A stretch of 64,000 nucleotides of DNA, from the NCBI GenBank assembly GCA_019055375.1, contig JAHQIW010000293.1:145362-209361 (forward strand), written 5' to 3'. A program made the translations under genes and the position numbers. The notes under the pieces were generated by a model. That model did not search any database and was not told the DNA's origin. It saw nothing but the letters and a program-made list of their open reading frames with translations. The first letter of the stretch is position 1; each line of letters starts with the position of its first letter. This DNA comes from Parelaphostrongylus tenuis (taxonomy: Eukaryota; Nematoda; Chromadorea; Rhabditida; Metastrongylidae). Below, in pieces: positions 1-13,510 of the stretch.

Positions 1-3000
1 TTATAAAGACATCAACAAATCAGTCGATAAATTAATCAATTAAAGTTAATTGAAATTCCAGTGAAACATCGATAAAGTCGTTCTATCGGCATGCGTGACG
101 TTTGTAGAAAATGACAATAGTGTGATGAATTTATAAGGTTAATTGTTAATTACTTTTGAAGTTCAACTGTTAACAAGGAAACGACGCAATTTGCCTCGCT
201 ACGGGTCACCTGAACAGATACGTCAAATTTTAATTGTGAAAACAGCTCTCACTCGGACAATTAATCCTCTGGTATACGCGATTTTTCATGTTGACGAATT
301 CTTACCAGTTCTTGAAGCATTACAGCACACCTGTGCGTTACACCTAATTCGACCAACCTCCTCAAAGCTAACAGCTTCATTAGTTTTTTTTATAGAAAGC
401 AGAAAATAATCAGCAGAAGTTCGGAAAAGTCCTTAGAAGGATGGAATAGTCAAAAAATCCTGCCCCAGTTGAAGTCGAATTCGCTTACTGAATTTATTAT
501 GTAAAGAGACTTTTGTGATGGATAATGAATTATGAATAACAATTACAGCATGGTTTTTCTAAAATAAAAGCTGAATTTGGGTGTTGCTATGTGAGAAGTG
601 CGGTTAGTGAAAAGCGTCTCAGAACACTAGCGGATGAAAGAGTGGAGACTTCAACATAGAGATTAGTCCCATTAAGAATGAGTCCTATATTAACCTTTTG
701 CGAACATGAGGGGCCTTTAGATCCTTCAACATTTAAAAGGCATTTTTCTCTATGCAAGCTGATTTATCCGGAATTTTGGCATTCATTCGAAAGCTTAGAT
801 CTTGGCGGTTTCAAAATTGTGCTGGTTTTCTGAATATGCTTTCTTATTACATTGTAGCAGCGAAAATTAAGTTATGTTTCACATTTGGTTTGCTTTGTTT
901 GCTCGGCTGTCGATGGATAGCTGTTTATTAGACTATATCAATGCTTCTTCGATAGCAAAAATCTCGATGATTCCGAAACTACATTTGATTGTCAAAAAGG
1001 TTCCCACAATGCGTTATAAAAATGAGAATAAGATTACGTTTCACATTTAGAGTTTTCTTTGTAGACTAGGGTTATATATGTACAAAAAGTATATGAGCCT
1101 GTAGACAAAATCATGTTTCATTAGAGTAATACGAAAAGCCTAAGTTTTGCTTTGAAAGAGAAAAAATCCTTATTGAATAAAGAAAATTGCACGCGGCTTG
1201 CGCTATTGATTGCTGCCGTCCACGAAGGGTTAAACTTTACGAATCATTACAGATGTGACTGAATGCGCCTTTGCTCTATACAGTGGCTTTCGAAAGTCTT
1301 TCGTGTGGCAAATCTGCCTGATTGCCCTGTTAGGTTTGTCGTTCTCAGTAGATGACATGGTTAACCCAGGTGCCAGACAGCGACTAACCTCTACGGGTGT
1401 ATCGTAAGGTACCTCTAATTACTTCACGGAATACGAAATAAATAAAGATGTTTGCCTGTATCAAATAGTGTCAGTGGAAACCACTCCTCGCTACTTCACT
1501 AAAGTCGTTAAAATTCGAATCGCTTGTAATATACACACATCCGATTTTTCCTACACTTGAGAACTTGGATCACAGCTCTTCATTTGGTGTGCAGTTTAAA
1601 GAACTTTCCCTTTAGTTTGATCTTTTCGGAACGGATGTGCTGTGTGGAGTTGGCAACGAATTGAACTCCCGTAATCTTCTCTCTTCAATGAGTGTTAGGT
1701 TACGGGTCGAGTACATTTTCTCTGCAAGGCTGAATAGCCATAGTGGAACGTTCTGAGGTGATCATCACAGCCAGTACCCGGCCAAGGCGAATCAAACGAA
1801 AGCTTGATTTCACCTTGTTGTTACCAAATACTAATTTTGTACTGGCGCTGGTGAAACTTATTGAAAGAAGTTAAGAACAGATTATGCACAGGGCTCGTTC
1901 TGAATTTACCAAGATATAATACTCAGCGGCACAGCTGAACTCGACTGCTTTGCGGGGCAAAACTTAGTAATCTTTTTAATGACTCTTTAAACAAACTAAA
2001 GTTGAGTGCTTTTTTCCTAACTCAAAACTTTATATTAACTTTTAAACATTTTCGATTCATCAGAGATCTACGCTAATATTGTCAGAGAGAATGTTTTAAT
2101 CCATTTTCGACTTTGGTTCGTTAGCGGCTTACGTACATGTCGGCGGTCTTGTTCGCTTCGTCAGAGCCACACGCTCGGCAGATCCTCCTGCTGGTAGTAG
2201 TAGGGACGGTAATTGTTGTTACGATGAACCAATGTGAAATTATGATTGTTACGCCATGAAATTCTCTCTGGCTATATTTTATGCTCATGGCAAGGTTTTA
2301 TAAAGCAATGGAATATAAAGTACATGATCTGAGTATTTCTTCGGACCATAACTATGTGGCTCAATTTTTACTTGAAAGGCTCAAAATATATCATCAGGCT
2401 CCCTATTCGATTGATACGATCCGTAATCAAAATTTATTGTGCGACTTTGAGCACTTATTACGTTCGAGCCGTTTCCAAGCATCCATTTGCTAGAAAAGTC
2501 TTTAAAATTTCAAGTATTGCTTCTTCAATTACTGCGTGAAAACTTCATCTTCTTCGTAAATGTCGGTGCTGAAGAAGAAGACTTTTCTTGCAATTTCAGA
2601 GGTAGCCTAGCCAAAACGTCTCTAAACGTTTAGTTGATTGATTTTATGAGGGTGATGACAGTGTGTGACCGTATGATGTTTGTAGCTCTCAGAGAAATGT
2701 GGTTCAGTAATATTTATCGTCCAACATTTTTGCAGATAAGTGCGCAACTTTATATTGCTTTCTGAAACAATCCAATCCACTAGACACCAGCTTCAACTTT
2801 TTCTGTGCTCTTATAAAATTTGTGCTCTCTTGCGAATATCTTAAGAAATCCAATCCAGAGGAGGTCATCGTCAGCTGTTCTGCGCATCATTAAAACCAAT
2901 GCAATGACTTAGCGAGAATGCCGCCACTTTTTTCTAATCTCATTACACCGTCGCGACTCTTCCAAAAAACGCATAAGACTCATCTTTACCTGTTGCGCCT

Positions 3001-3720
3001 GTTGAGAAGATTCCATGATCTCTTCCACTTTGATTTGTTGAGTCTTATAGATTAAAACTTTCGCAGTTGCAAATAGATTCGACCCCAACTTGAGGAATTT
3101 TCTTCAAGGTTGTCGTTCAGAACTAGTAGCGTTTTTTCCAAAAATCTTGAAATAAGCACCTAGGACACTGCCAAGTTTCCTGTGATGGCGGCCGTCGTCC
3201 TTGATAGATTAAACAGAGCATTTTGCAGGCGAGTTTGGCAAAAGTCTATACTAAGACCTAAGTCACATAAATCACATGAAAGTTTTGAAGTTTGCCACAT
3301 AATGGACATGTGCTTTAGATTTGTTAAATCCGACCCTAATCTGTTATGGTGTTCGTCAGGCTTCCTGTTGTTTTTTGAAGAAGAGCTTGTTAGTTCTTTT
3401 CAAAAAGTCATTTCTTTTTTCTCTTTCAAATCATCGCTGTTTACCCAAGAATTCTGAGAATTATGCAATACTTTGAACACGGTAGGAAGTTGAACTCGTT
3501 CTCACTATTATCGGAGGCATCACTAAGCAATACACTACCGCGCTTTTGCGCCGCCATCATTCTTTCTGCAGCACAAGACATTAAACTTGCAAGAAACCGA
3601 ACAGGTTTGGTCTGGTGAGCACATATCGGCACTAACGGAGAAAAAACTGACAGCTGATGGGCATAATAATTTTGAGACATTTTTACTGATACGCCTTGAT
3701 AGCAGCGATACAATGTTACA
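1..3720. other. No gene recognised
   Basis: AT-rich sequence with only short open frames. A weak R1-like trace (ttcattcgaaagcttagatc) lies at about 780-1030. A 70-codon frame at 2281-2493 has no recognisable domain or splice support. Confidence 0.6.
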
Positions 3721-3722
3721 AG

Positions 3723-3723
<1 letters not shown>

Positions 3724-3761
<38 letters not shown>

Positions 3762-3762
3762 T
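3724..3762. repeat. (TA)n microsatellite
   Basis: About 39 nt of alternating TA with one interrupting g. The ORFs that cross it on both strands (Tyr/Ile repeats) are artefacts. Confidence 0.9.
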
Positions 3763-5724
3763 TGCTGCTATGCAAGACTTCAAAGCTTGGATGAGAGTTG
3801 AACTCGCGTCTCATCAGCATCTTTGTTCAATTGTATGGAATTGTCCCATGGTTTTCTTCGCATCAACACCTTTGTTAATCAGTTGTTACTCGTTCAAAGA
3901 AGGCGATTGATCAACATTCAATGCCATTATGATCAATGTTATGTAAAGTTTACCAAGCATAGATTAGATGCCATTCTTCAAAAGGAATGAGACTCGCGCT
4001 TTCAAAAGTGCATGAGATCATTTTTGAGCTGATTGCTGTCTAAGATTGTTTCCTCGCAGATGCTGCTGCAGCGCTCGGCAGTTTCTCCAAAATGTGGCGA
4101 GTCGATCTTGCAATTTAAGGTGTTGGTTTATGCATGCATTTGTTCATAGAGACGTCACTTTACGGTAGCCTATTTCGTTTAGATTGCAAGGAGTGGTGCT
4201 ACTACCGCATCCAAGTGTACGCCCAAGGTATAGAATACTTTCCAGTAACCACAGCCTTTCGGCAATAACCCTATTTAGGTAGAAAATAAGTGTAGTGCGA
4301 AAATAATTATGGTAGTATCCAACACTTAAATACTCTGCCAAGTAATAGGTCTTCTCATAATGGCATCAGAGCAATAAACACCATATTCATTGGTCAAAAG
4401 TAATTAAATTTGCTAAACAACACTTTCGAAAAGTGCGCCACCACCCTAAACACATTTCTGTCATCTCTCAGGAAACCAATCAATTCTGCTTTGTGCAGAG
4501 CTTTCTGAGCTTTCCTTTGGTGCAAAACTTGCCCATTCTTGCTTCGTCATAGCGGCTGAACGAAACCTTTATCATAATTTGTTGCTTGATGAGTACGAAT
4601 TTGAAATCGATGCACATATCGCCTTTCAAGAACATCAACCGTACAAGAGCTCAAGGATTTGTGTTCAGGCGAAGAACGTTTTGATTCCTTGCTGAGTTTT
4701 GATCGAGGTTGATCAAGAGGCCGTCATCGAAGCGGATGAAGAGAATCCTACTTTGATCCTCTTCAGTTGATAACAGAAATGTGCTTATACTCATGGCGGA
4801 TACTTTGAAAAGTGTCGTTGAGCAATTAGTTGGTCCTACTTAATAAATTCGCGTTTACTGTTATAGTGCCAAAACTTATGAGAAGCATAATATTATGAAA
4901 ATGGTATTCAGAATGAGTCACAATAGCGAAATCGTACTTCCTTATGTAAAGATGCTTCAACCAACACCATTGGCATTTGTAGACAGGTTGCTACTATCTC
5001 GACAAGGAGATAACTAACTATTCCTGAATAATAATGATGGGAAACACTGTAGTGGCAACCAGATGTGCACAAAGGCATGGGCTGTGAAGCTCGATATCGT
5101 CTTGATTTCTTATTACGTACACCAGGCGTCTTTCTTCACCGTTGTTCTATACATTTTAGAAATTTATCTTCAGTTCGCCTTTACTTGTTAATCTCTCTGA
5201 AGATTAGAAAAAGTATGACAGATTTCAATGTACTCGAAAAAATATATGGAAATATATATCTTTGTAGCCTGAACTGCAACCGAAAGTGCCAAAATTCATA
5301 GCGACTTGGTTAGAAGGTGAGTAAAATCTTATAAGCGGTGATCGTCTACAGAATAATATCACTGTTTGGTGCTTCATAGGCCACTGACTCCAGATTCTAT
5401 GGCAAGGGCCACTTTTTCTTTCACCTAGAGTAGCATTAAATATTGTTTGTTCGAATTTTCGAAGTACAGTGACCAAAATGGAAAGACTGAAACATAGTGC
5501 AGCATTTAGTATTTATATGTGACTAAGTCTTGCTTGTAATAGGTGGTTTTTTTCACACTTGCTTCGATTGTATTTCAAAGTTATTCAAAATCAGCCTACT
5601 CTGCTTTTGTTGCAAAGAGTAAGAGAGTGATATAATGAGATGAGTAATGAGTGGAGCAGTTTGTATTGAAACGAGTAATTAGTCGGACAGCTGTCGTTGT
5701 GTTTCAGTCGCTATGCATAATTGT
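3763..5724. other. No gene recognised
   Basis: Only short open frames. A possible S1-like T-arm remnant (gagagttgaactcgcgtctc) sits near 3790. Confidence 0.55.
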
Positions 5725-5905
5725 CAGTGAAGAGAGATTACGACTGGACCTTGCGGTGAGTTCAGTTGGCAAATGGATTTACGATGTCCTGTTTGCGTAG
5801 CGATTGTAAAGTTCCGAAACCGAAACAGCTGAAACGTCGGCAGCCATTGTATACTGAATAAATCTTCTTAACGACCTCGTATCTACTCATAAAGAAAGAA
5901 GTGAG
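5725..5905 (+). repeat. Interspersed repeat R2, copy 1
   Basis: Contains gctgaaacgtcggcagcc, attgtatactgaataaatct and cgtatctactcataaagaaa, shared with 7.98 and 16.79 kb. Confidence 0.45.
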
Positions 5906-6889
5906 CTGACTATTCAATGCCGAAAGTAACAGATAGTGAGAACTGTTGCAATGTTTGTGGGACGGCGACAGTAGCTAGAGTTTCGTATTACGATGTCAAT
6001 CTTTTGAGGCGCCGAAGTTTGTGTAAGTTGAATGATTTAGGAGGCCCTTATCATATTTGAGAGGATTTTGCGAAACCAAACTATACAATAGGGTTACGAC
6101 CGGTGTTAAAATGAGAGATGTAAAGTTCTCGTAGAACCATTACATTAGTCGCCGATGTAGAGTGGACGACTCGGATTCGTAGGCGATCCGGATGACATAT
6201 TGTGCCAACGTATTTTAGTTATTCTCTGCTGCTTCTTTTCGCCGCACTAGGTTTGACAAAGTGTCTGCTTTCATAATGTGAACCAAATCCAAGAGACTGA
6301 AGTCTTTCGTGAGCAAAAAACAAATTAACTCAACACATTATCTAAAAATGCAGAAAGGATACACAAGAATACTCTGAAAAATAAAAAACATTATACCGAA
6401 ATGTTAGCCAAACAGAGGTTTTAAAGCAACTGCTAAATGACCTAGTAATGGAAGCAAACCAACGACTTATAGCTAAAGTTAGAGAAAAGTTGGTTTTAGA
6501 AAAACGTAGAGCATTTGGTATCATTCTGCCCCTTGCGTTTGAGTCTTGCATTCGACTCAACTGAGCGTCATAGAGTGACTGAATGCATTTTTTTTTGCCT
6601 ATACAATGACTTATAGAGGTGAGAGATGGATAATTTCGCCACTACGCTACTGCATAAGCGCCCCTGTTGATAATAGTAAGTTCTCTGATACATTGATGGT
6701 GAATGAGGGTGCCTATATTGAAGACTAAATGCACAACAGAAGGGGAGAAGAACTATGATTGAAGAAAATGTAAGATTTTCTTGAATGCCATTTATTCTCA
6801 AAGGATTACATTGACAACGAATGCTGTGAAAATGATAAGTATAAAAAAAGGATAAAGCTCTTAGCGTTGATCAATCCTTGAGGGATGCG
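5906..6889. other. No gene recognised
   Basis: Nothing supported. A partial S3-like tail (gtgactgaatgcattttttt) lies near 6573. Confidence 0.5.
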
Positions 6890-7147
6890 CCATGCATCCA
6901 TCTCTAATTTTTAATTTTGTTTGAGGTGACTGAATGCATATCTGGCCCTTAAAAATCACTCGCGGTGGCCTCCCGCTGAACCGAGTCAATGCTGCTTTTC
7001 CTCACAGAGAAGTCTGAGACCACTCTGGTACCAATTTACCGACCCGGGAGGGATGAATGGCATGGGTGAGCGATGAGCGCGAGATCGAGCTACTGACCTC
7101 GTGTGCCGCAGAGCACTTCTAACCACTGGGCCACATGCGCTCTTCTG
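6890..7147 (-). mobile_element. tRNA-derived SINE, family S3
   Basis: Read on the minus strand it begins with a tRNA-like head (atgtggcccagtggttagaa as A box; agtagctcgatctcg as B box) and continues through gagtggtctcagac to gaatgcatatctggccc/gtgactgaatgca near the tail. Other copies lie at 48.8, 51.0, 55.6 and 60.2 kb. Confidence 0.72.
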
Positions 7148-7984
7148 ATACGGATACAAAATACAATTGTCCTGAAGCTACTTAATTATAGGAGAAAATA
7201 TTCTACAAATCTATAAACTTGTGCAAAGATTGGGTCCATAATAGTAAGTGTAAAGTAGGGAGCGCTCTATAGCGAGCTTGATGTCCTTCAACAAAGGCCA
7301 ACTTTGATAGTGATCCATAAGATTTCTTTGATCTGTAAATTTTTTAAAGTCACCATCTTTTTCTTCGAGCCGACTTCACTATAGATTCATAGATGTGTAC
7401 AAGGAGCAACCGAAATGGTGAAACCCACGAGATGCTCTTATAACGAAGCAAAGTCTCTCAATTTCTCATGCTGAGTTTCCATTGTCTACGGCGATGACCA
7501 AATGATTTGCCGTTTTTTTGTTTCTCTTGTTGAGCAGACACAAGTTGCTAAGAGCAAGAATCTTTCAATACAGTCTAATATTGACTATCGTGTCGGCGGC
7601 TTCGCCTTCTCCAGAGTTTAGAAAGGTCTATTTGGCATACGTTCTCTTCAGGCGAGCTCGTTCTTAGCCTCACTGGGAGAAAAATTGAAAAAGTAAAACA
7701 TTATGACGCGAAACTCTTGAAGCGTCTTCAATTGCTCCGAAATTCCAAAAATAAGTTATAAGGAGAAGTGTCTGGCGACCAGACGTAACCTCGTGACGTA
7801 CCTCAAGGTGATTTTTCTCGGCTGAGCCAGGCAACTGTAATGGCGACCCACGCAAAAACTTCGTGCGGCTGGTCTCCATTGAGTAAGTGGAGATTTTGAA
7901 AGAGCAAAATGTTTCGAGAAAATTGCATGCTATGCGAATCAAAATATATTGATTAAATCATTTCCTGACGAGAATATGAATTCC

Positions 7985-8110
7985 AGGCTCCAAAGAAGTC
8001 GAAGAAGAGGATGAAGTGAAACGACCAAAAGTCAGCGAGTATCGCACTATATATATCTAGCTGCCGAGAACCTATCTACTCATGAAGAGAGCAGTGATTA
8101 ACTTTTTGAG
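7985..8110 (+). repeat. Interspersed repeat R2, copy 2
   Basis: Contains ggctccaaagaagtcgaaga, a cactatatatatc stretch and ctatctactcatgaagagag then cagtgatt, matching the ends of copies 1 and 3. Confidence 0.45.
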
Positions 8111-8549
8111 TTGAATTGATTTCAACTTTTAAAGAATCTATTGTGTTTCACTGCCTTATCAGATGAGTCTGGACAAGTAATAATGCTGATGCTCTTCGTG
8201 GAGGTACTGGCTAATATTAGCTTAGCATTTTTGTATTATCGAGTAGTTCGTAAAAACGTTGAATACATAATTTCTGAAAAATGAGATATGGTGTGATATG
8301 GAGCCTTGTCGACACACAATAAGAAAAGGTATGTCTGTGGTTGGGATAGCTCTGGTAGCTTCGATCAAAATATTAGGCAGGAAAGACAATTTCCATGGTT
8401 TGGATGGGAATGTTGTTTTTTCGCATAAATCGTGTATGATTTTTATAGCATTTGAAAGGTCTACTTCTTGCGCATCTATTGATATATAATTTGTCTACAT
8501 TTGCCGCAGAATGGAATTGTCTAGGGAACAAAAACGCTTGTTGATGCTT

Positions 8550-8890
8550 TATTCGTCGAAAGCGCGCTTTGTTTTAACAAAACAACGCAAAGCCACACAC
8601 AGCCAAAAAGACCGAAAAAATTGAGGAACTGAATGGAGTTAAGATTCTACTGCATCCATCCTTTAGTCCGGACGTTGCTCCATCTAAATTACGGTCTTTT
8701 TCCGATCAATGTAACTCTTTGAAGAAGGAAAGAAATTTGAGTTTTCGTTGAAGTTGAAAAAGCATGTCAAGAGTTCATTGATTCAAAGCCGAAGGAATAG
8801 GTACTTCGATCAGATCTAAAACCTGGCGGACCGATGCCATAAAGTGGTGGATTATGATAGCTTGTATTTTGAAGAATAGTTGTTGCTGTC
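8550..8890 (+). mobile_element. Mariner transposase 3' remnant
   Basis: Frames give NAKPHTAKKTEKIEELNGVK (about 8582), LLHPSFSPDVAPS, and VEKACQEFIDSKPKE (about 8753). These are the second and third catalytic blocks and the C-terminal region of a mariner transposase. Frameshifts separate them. Confidence 0.75.
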
Positions 8891-9079
8891 CGTTGTCTGA
8901 GTATAGGCATGAATTTTGAATGCCTTCTTAAAAGATGGAAACTTTCTTTCTAACCTAGTATACTGTAAGCACTGTGATATCTATAATTATCGAGTAGCTC
9001 GTCCAAATAGCTCAAAGTCCAATCAAGACATTTACAATGGAGTTCCAGTAATTCTAAATACAACTGATAACGATATGAT

Positions 9080-9172
9080 AGTAGTGGTAGAGAATGCGTC
9101 CCCGCATAGGATGTAACGCGGGTTCGATTCCCGCCTCAGGCCGCGTTTTTGCTTACCACTCAATTCTCTTAG
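9080..9172 (+). mobile_element. tRNA-like repeat, family S1
   Basis: Contains gtagtggtagagaatgcgtc (A-box-like) and aacgcgggttcgattcccgc (B box and T-arm, with a good stem). There is no matching acceptor stem, and the flank gcgtttttgcttaccactca recurs in other copies. Confidence 0.6.
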
Positions 9173-9230
9173 GTATATAGAAAACATCATAACAATGCGA
9201 AATGCATTGAAATACTATTAGTTCCGAATA

Positions 9231-9602
9231 CAACATGTTTTAAGCCGTCTAGAGGTCTAAGTGCTAGACAAGAGCCTGCTTCGTTCTCTAGGTTTCAGTA
9301 GGACAGTTCCTCGGCTCAGCCGATCCCTTGAGGCCATACTCCTCTATGAAGGACTGGACGTCAAGTAATAAAATATCGCAGGTCAGGTAATAGATTGTCC
9401 TGGCATTACAGAGATCAGCAGTCGAGCCTGTGGCTGCTAAAATGAAATACATCGCCATTCATTACTAGGCGTCGATTGCTTCATAGAGGAGTATAGCCTC
9501 AAGAGATCAGCCGAACCAAGGTAATGTGCTACTGAAGAGTCCTAGAGGGCGAAACAGGTGTCTGTCTAGCACTCAGACCTCACAAAAGCTCAAAATATGC
9601 TA
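9231..9602. mobile_element. Palindromic MITE, family A
   Basis: Long inverted arms: aagtgctagacaagagcctg...gccatactcctctatga on the left, and its diverged reverse complement (tcatagaggagtatagcctc...tgtctagcact) on the right, with a roughly 130-nt spacer. The outer ends resemble gcatattttgagc. No coding capacity. Confidence 0.65.
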
Positions 9603-10140
9603 TACTATCATCAGACTATTATTGTTTTTGAACGAGGTCTATAAAATACGGTCGAATGGAGAGGTAAAAAAAAACCTTCGCTGACCACATATTTTGTACA
9701 TTCTACTCATCTTGGTCACTACTGTCTCCTGGCCATATTAGAGAAAAGTCTATACGCGTAAAGCTGAGCATTCGGTACTCGTTCACTGAATTCGGAATCA
9801 TAAGACTTTAGGATTTACGAGTCAAGTGCTCCCTTATGTGTACAAGATCTTCATATAGGCTCATGTTTCCGGCTCAGCACGCTTTGCAAGAGATATCGGT
9901 GAACAATACCCGAGTTCACGTAAACATCGTTTCTGTCATTAGGGCATATGATGAAATTATGTGCTGGGATGGTCATCTAAGTAGCTGCGAACTAGCAGGA
10001 GTCTGAGAGTATTTGGTGGTAGTTCAACCGCTGCTACCGACTGTGCCAAGTTTTTCCTCCAGTTAATACATGCCTACACATATTACAATATCTTTCTTGT
10101 CGATTTGAGACCTCGCTTAAAACAATAGCAAATCTTGAAA

Positions 10141-10387
10141 CATATTTTAAGTATTTTATAAAGGCCCGTTATGGCACTTATATAGTGCTAAACGTACGTT
10201 CCGGCCTTTCGCCCTCTTCAACAACGCAGTGTCTTTCGTTTCAGCCAATCCCTTTTGGGATATACACCCTATATATAAAGGAAACTTCGCGGTGTGATCT
10301 TATCATCTTGTGCGTGAAGTGTAATATTTACGTAGTCTAATCCTTTATATGTAAAAGGTATATAAGATCTATCTATCTATCTATCTG

Positions 10388-10435
<48 letters not shown>

Positions 10436-10590
10436 GCATAAGACAAAGGCGATAAAGAATGTATACTCCCTTATGACGGATGGGCTGAAACGAAAAGCAC
10501 CGTGCTACTGATGAGGCTGCAGGACCGAAACACGTGCATGGCACTGTACATAAGTACCATTACGGACCTCTTGAAAGGCTTAAAATATGT
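10141..10590. mobile_element. Palindromic MITE, family A, with microsatellite centre
   Basis: The left arm catattttaa...ggcacttatatagtgcta...gttccggcc is mirrored by gaccgaaacacgtgc...gcactgtacataagtacc...taaaatatg on the right. The spacer holds (CTAT)n and (TA)n tracts. Short open frames in the right arm are not genes. Confidence 0.68.
10368..10432. repeat. (CTAT)n then (TA)n microsatellite
   Basis: Five ctat units followed by about 43 nt of alternating TA, in the centre of the palindromic MITE at 10.14-10.59 kb. Confidence 0.92.
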
Positions 10591-11349
10591 TATCAAATTA
10601 TGTACTTATTTTGCTTTATTGTTGACTGTTTTATCTCCTTTATTATCTTTTATCTTATATCTTAGCACAGTCTCAACCACACTTATTTTGTCAGAAATGA
10701 AAATTAAAATGAGATAACTATCGTTTGATACCGTAATTATTGATCCAAATCTAATCCTGTAACGTGTAATTTTGAAACCATTCGTAATGTCAGCTACTCT
10801 TACTAGTTACAGGGGTTTCTAATTTTTGTTCTCTTCTGTGCACACATTGGTGGTTTGCGAAACATGTTTTTTCACAAGTGTTCTTTTGGACGAGAAGGGT
10901 GAGGGGAAGGTAATGAGCAGGTATGCTTTAATTATTTACTTTCTTCACCACTTGGCGATGAACCCGTTTTGAACTAGACTATTTGAGCGTCCACAAAAAT
11001 CAATCTTTTTTTAAAAAAAGAATGTCTAAAGCCTAAACGAGATTGGTACGCCAGGGCCATGCACCGGTGTTTCGGAGGTTTCGGCCTCCTCGTCAGTGAC
11101 CCGCGCCCCACATTAAGCCCTGCACTGTAGCAAGGAGGGAGGCGTATGTGGTGATGGCATAGTGTACAATGACACTGGTCTATCACCACTTTTCAGTCGG
11201 TGAATTTCGGCTGCTAAATCAAAATCGACCCATAAGATTGTGTGAAGAAGAGTGTGAAGCATAAAATGTGAAGAAAATTGACCAAATGATCTTATGAATC
11301 TTTTTTTTGGTTTTTCTGAGGTGAATTTTATGTACTCGAACTGCTTCAA

Positions 11350-11530
11350 TCAACAATAATGTGGAGTGCTGTGCAAAAACATTTGCGTTAGCAGAGATTC
11401 GAACCCAGATCTCACTCATTCCGGGATTAAAGTTCGTATCACCGCTAGCGGCGGTCAAATAAATGAATTTCGATTGTTCAATCAACAATTTGAAACGTTT
11501 GTCCACTTCTCTCGAGTGGTGTAGATGACC
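11350..11530 (-). mobile_element. tRNA-like repeat, family S1
   Basis: On the minus strand it has a T-arm-like gatctgggttcgaatctctg after an A-box-like region, and the common flank gctaacgcaaatgtttttgc. A degenerate copy of the 53.5 kb unit. Confidence 0.52.
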
Positions 11531-12095
11531 CAGCAATCAGCTGTATATGAACAGTGGAATATTAATCGAAGATCATTTACTAGAGTTTTTATTTTGATCA
11601 TAAAGACAGTCTCAAGGCTTGTGTTGTGCCAGTTACTGTCTCATTACTACCTCTCTCCTTTATGCGGAGCGCTTTCTGGACCGCCTAAATGGAGACATTT
11701 AGGCACTTTTTTGTAAGACCATGAGCTGTTGAATCGACAAGCTATACATTTTTTGTAACTTGTTGTTCTATAAGGCATTTTAAAACGGCTTACATAGCAA
11801 AGTCATTCGACATGTTGGCAAAAAAGGTAATGTTGTCAAAGGACTACATCATATAAGCGCTGAGGACGCACCATACGTAAACGATTCAGACACATTTCGG
11901 TGCCGACGAGATGGGCTCGGATGTGCTGAAGTGCATTAGTATTATAATTAAAATTTACGCTCTTCATCCGTGAGCTCGTTACACAGTCTGCAATAGATCT
12001 TACTTCAAGAACGACGTTAAACGCAAAATCATCATCGGATGCTAAATTAATAATTTGAGGTTTGATAAAACAGACATGCCAGTATAGTGTGCAGT

Positions 12096-12265
12096 CATAT
12101 TTTGAGCCTTTCATGAGGTCTATTATGGTGCTTATATAGTGCAAGACACGTGTTTTGGCCTTACAACCTCATCAGATGCACGGTTCCTTTCAGTTCAATC
12201 AGTTCCTCGGGAATCTACCCCTACATAGAGGAATCGGCGGCGAACTTTTTACACCGACTTGCACT
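12096..12265. mobile_element. Palindromic MITE, family A, left half only
   Basis: Matches the left arm of the 10.14 kb copy: catattttgagcctttcatg, cttatatagtgcaagacacg, ttttggccttacaacctcat and a ctctatgtag-type end. No matching right arm follows. Confidence 0.55.
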
Positions 12266-12516
12266 GAAACAATCGCCGTGACGCTCTTTCAGAGTAACCA
12301 TTTGTCGACTAAATGACTTGAGGATGCTTCAATAGGCAAGACATCTAACTAAACTGTAAATTAGTTTTGAGTATGAGGTTGATTGATGGTTGTAAGCTTG
12401 CCGTTTTTAGCCATACATTGTCACATTTTTGATTGTTTCTTCAAAACCTCGAAAAACATTACAAGGATATTGTTCTTCAAAAATGTTTTCGAAGTCTTCA
12501 AGGTTGCTACGGTATG

Positions 12517-12788
12517 ATTCGTTGTGGCTTACGGACCGTTTCGGCGGTATCGCCAAAATCAGAATCATTCCCCCCCCACCAATCACGGAGATAGAACGAC
12601 GAGGAATAATACGCGCTCGGCAAAAAAATTCATACCTGCCAGTGCACCTACAATTGTTGCTTCGGGGCTGATAGGAACTTTAGATATTACTTTCTTGTTC
12701 GTACCAGCCGTAGGATTATTGACTGTAGGTGTACTGGCAGGTAGGTGACTCCATGATGGCGATGCCGCCGAAACGGTCGGTAAGCCCC
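12517..12788. mobile_element. Palindromic MITE, distinct family
   Basis: Left end gcttacggaccgtttcggcg followed by gtatcgcc, with an inner block acctgccagtgcacctac. The right end is the diverged inverse: gtaggtgtactggcaggtag, then ggcgatgccgccgaaacggt. Overlapping open frames on both strands come from this symmetry. Confidence 0.6.
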
Positions 12789-12879
12789 AAAAAACTGTAA
12801 CGTAACAACATCAAAGAACGTTCTTATAGTCCATCCATTGTCGATATCTACAATGAATTTTGAAGTACTTCTCGGTGAT

Positions 12880-13510
12880 TGGAAACTCATATTTAAAGGA
12901 ACCTTTTTTGCTGGACAAAGACTTTTCATCAAAATGTTAGTAAATATTCAAAAGCTTAAATCCTATGAACTCAAAATTATGCTTGCTTCTCAAATAGGCT
13001 TTTCTGCAAAGCAGTGGAGCTAAAATAAATTTTTATTGTTATACATGTTATGAAACACGTTATATCCTTATCATATTGTATGGTTTCGAGAGGGTCTATA
13101 AAAAAACCGGTAGATAGTAGAGGTATAAATTTGTGTTTTAGACGCGTCGCGCATTAGCACTTGTATTTCGCTGGACAGTGGCGTTCTTTCGAGCTATCAC
13201 TAACCATTAAACGGCGTAAATCTCGAAGAATTTGACTTGCTTTTAGAAACACCTTTTCTCAGAGCTGTAGTATGAAATTATAATTGTGTTTCACACGCAT
13301 CGCGTGTCATGGCGCGGGTTTTCGTTATTTATGTGAGAATTTTTCCTCGTTTCGTAGAGGCTTCTGAGCTTCTGCACATTTGTCGAAGAACTTTGTCTCA
13401 TTGTTTTAAGGCTAAGATTTTTATTTTCATCTTATACTGCCAGATAAATCGCTGCCAAGCCTAAGCCTCAGTCTAAGCAGTCAGAGCCTAATCACGAAAG
13501 CATATAAACG
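12880..13510. repeat. Interspersed repeat R1
   Basis: R1 is the commonest repeat in the window. Its marker is a segment close to GTTAGTAATCATTCGAAAGC, followed by a cgctgtagcg-type segment and then a gtgtttcacacgcat / gcgcgttttcgcgc segment. Here: aatgttagtaaatattcaaa then agctta, gcaaagcagtggagc, and tgtgtttcacacgcatcgcg. Confidence 0.6.

Noticed and set aside
2281..2493. 70-codon plus-strand ORF
   Set aside because: Reasonable composition but isolated, no splice partner and no recognised domain.
3535..3910. Open frames with Tyr/Ile runs on both strands
   Set aside because: They are generated by the (TA)n microsatellite at 3724-3762.
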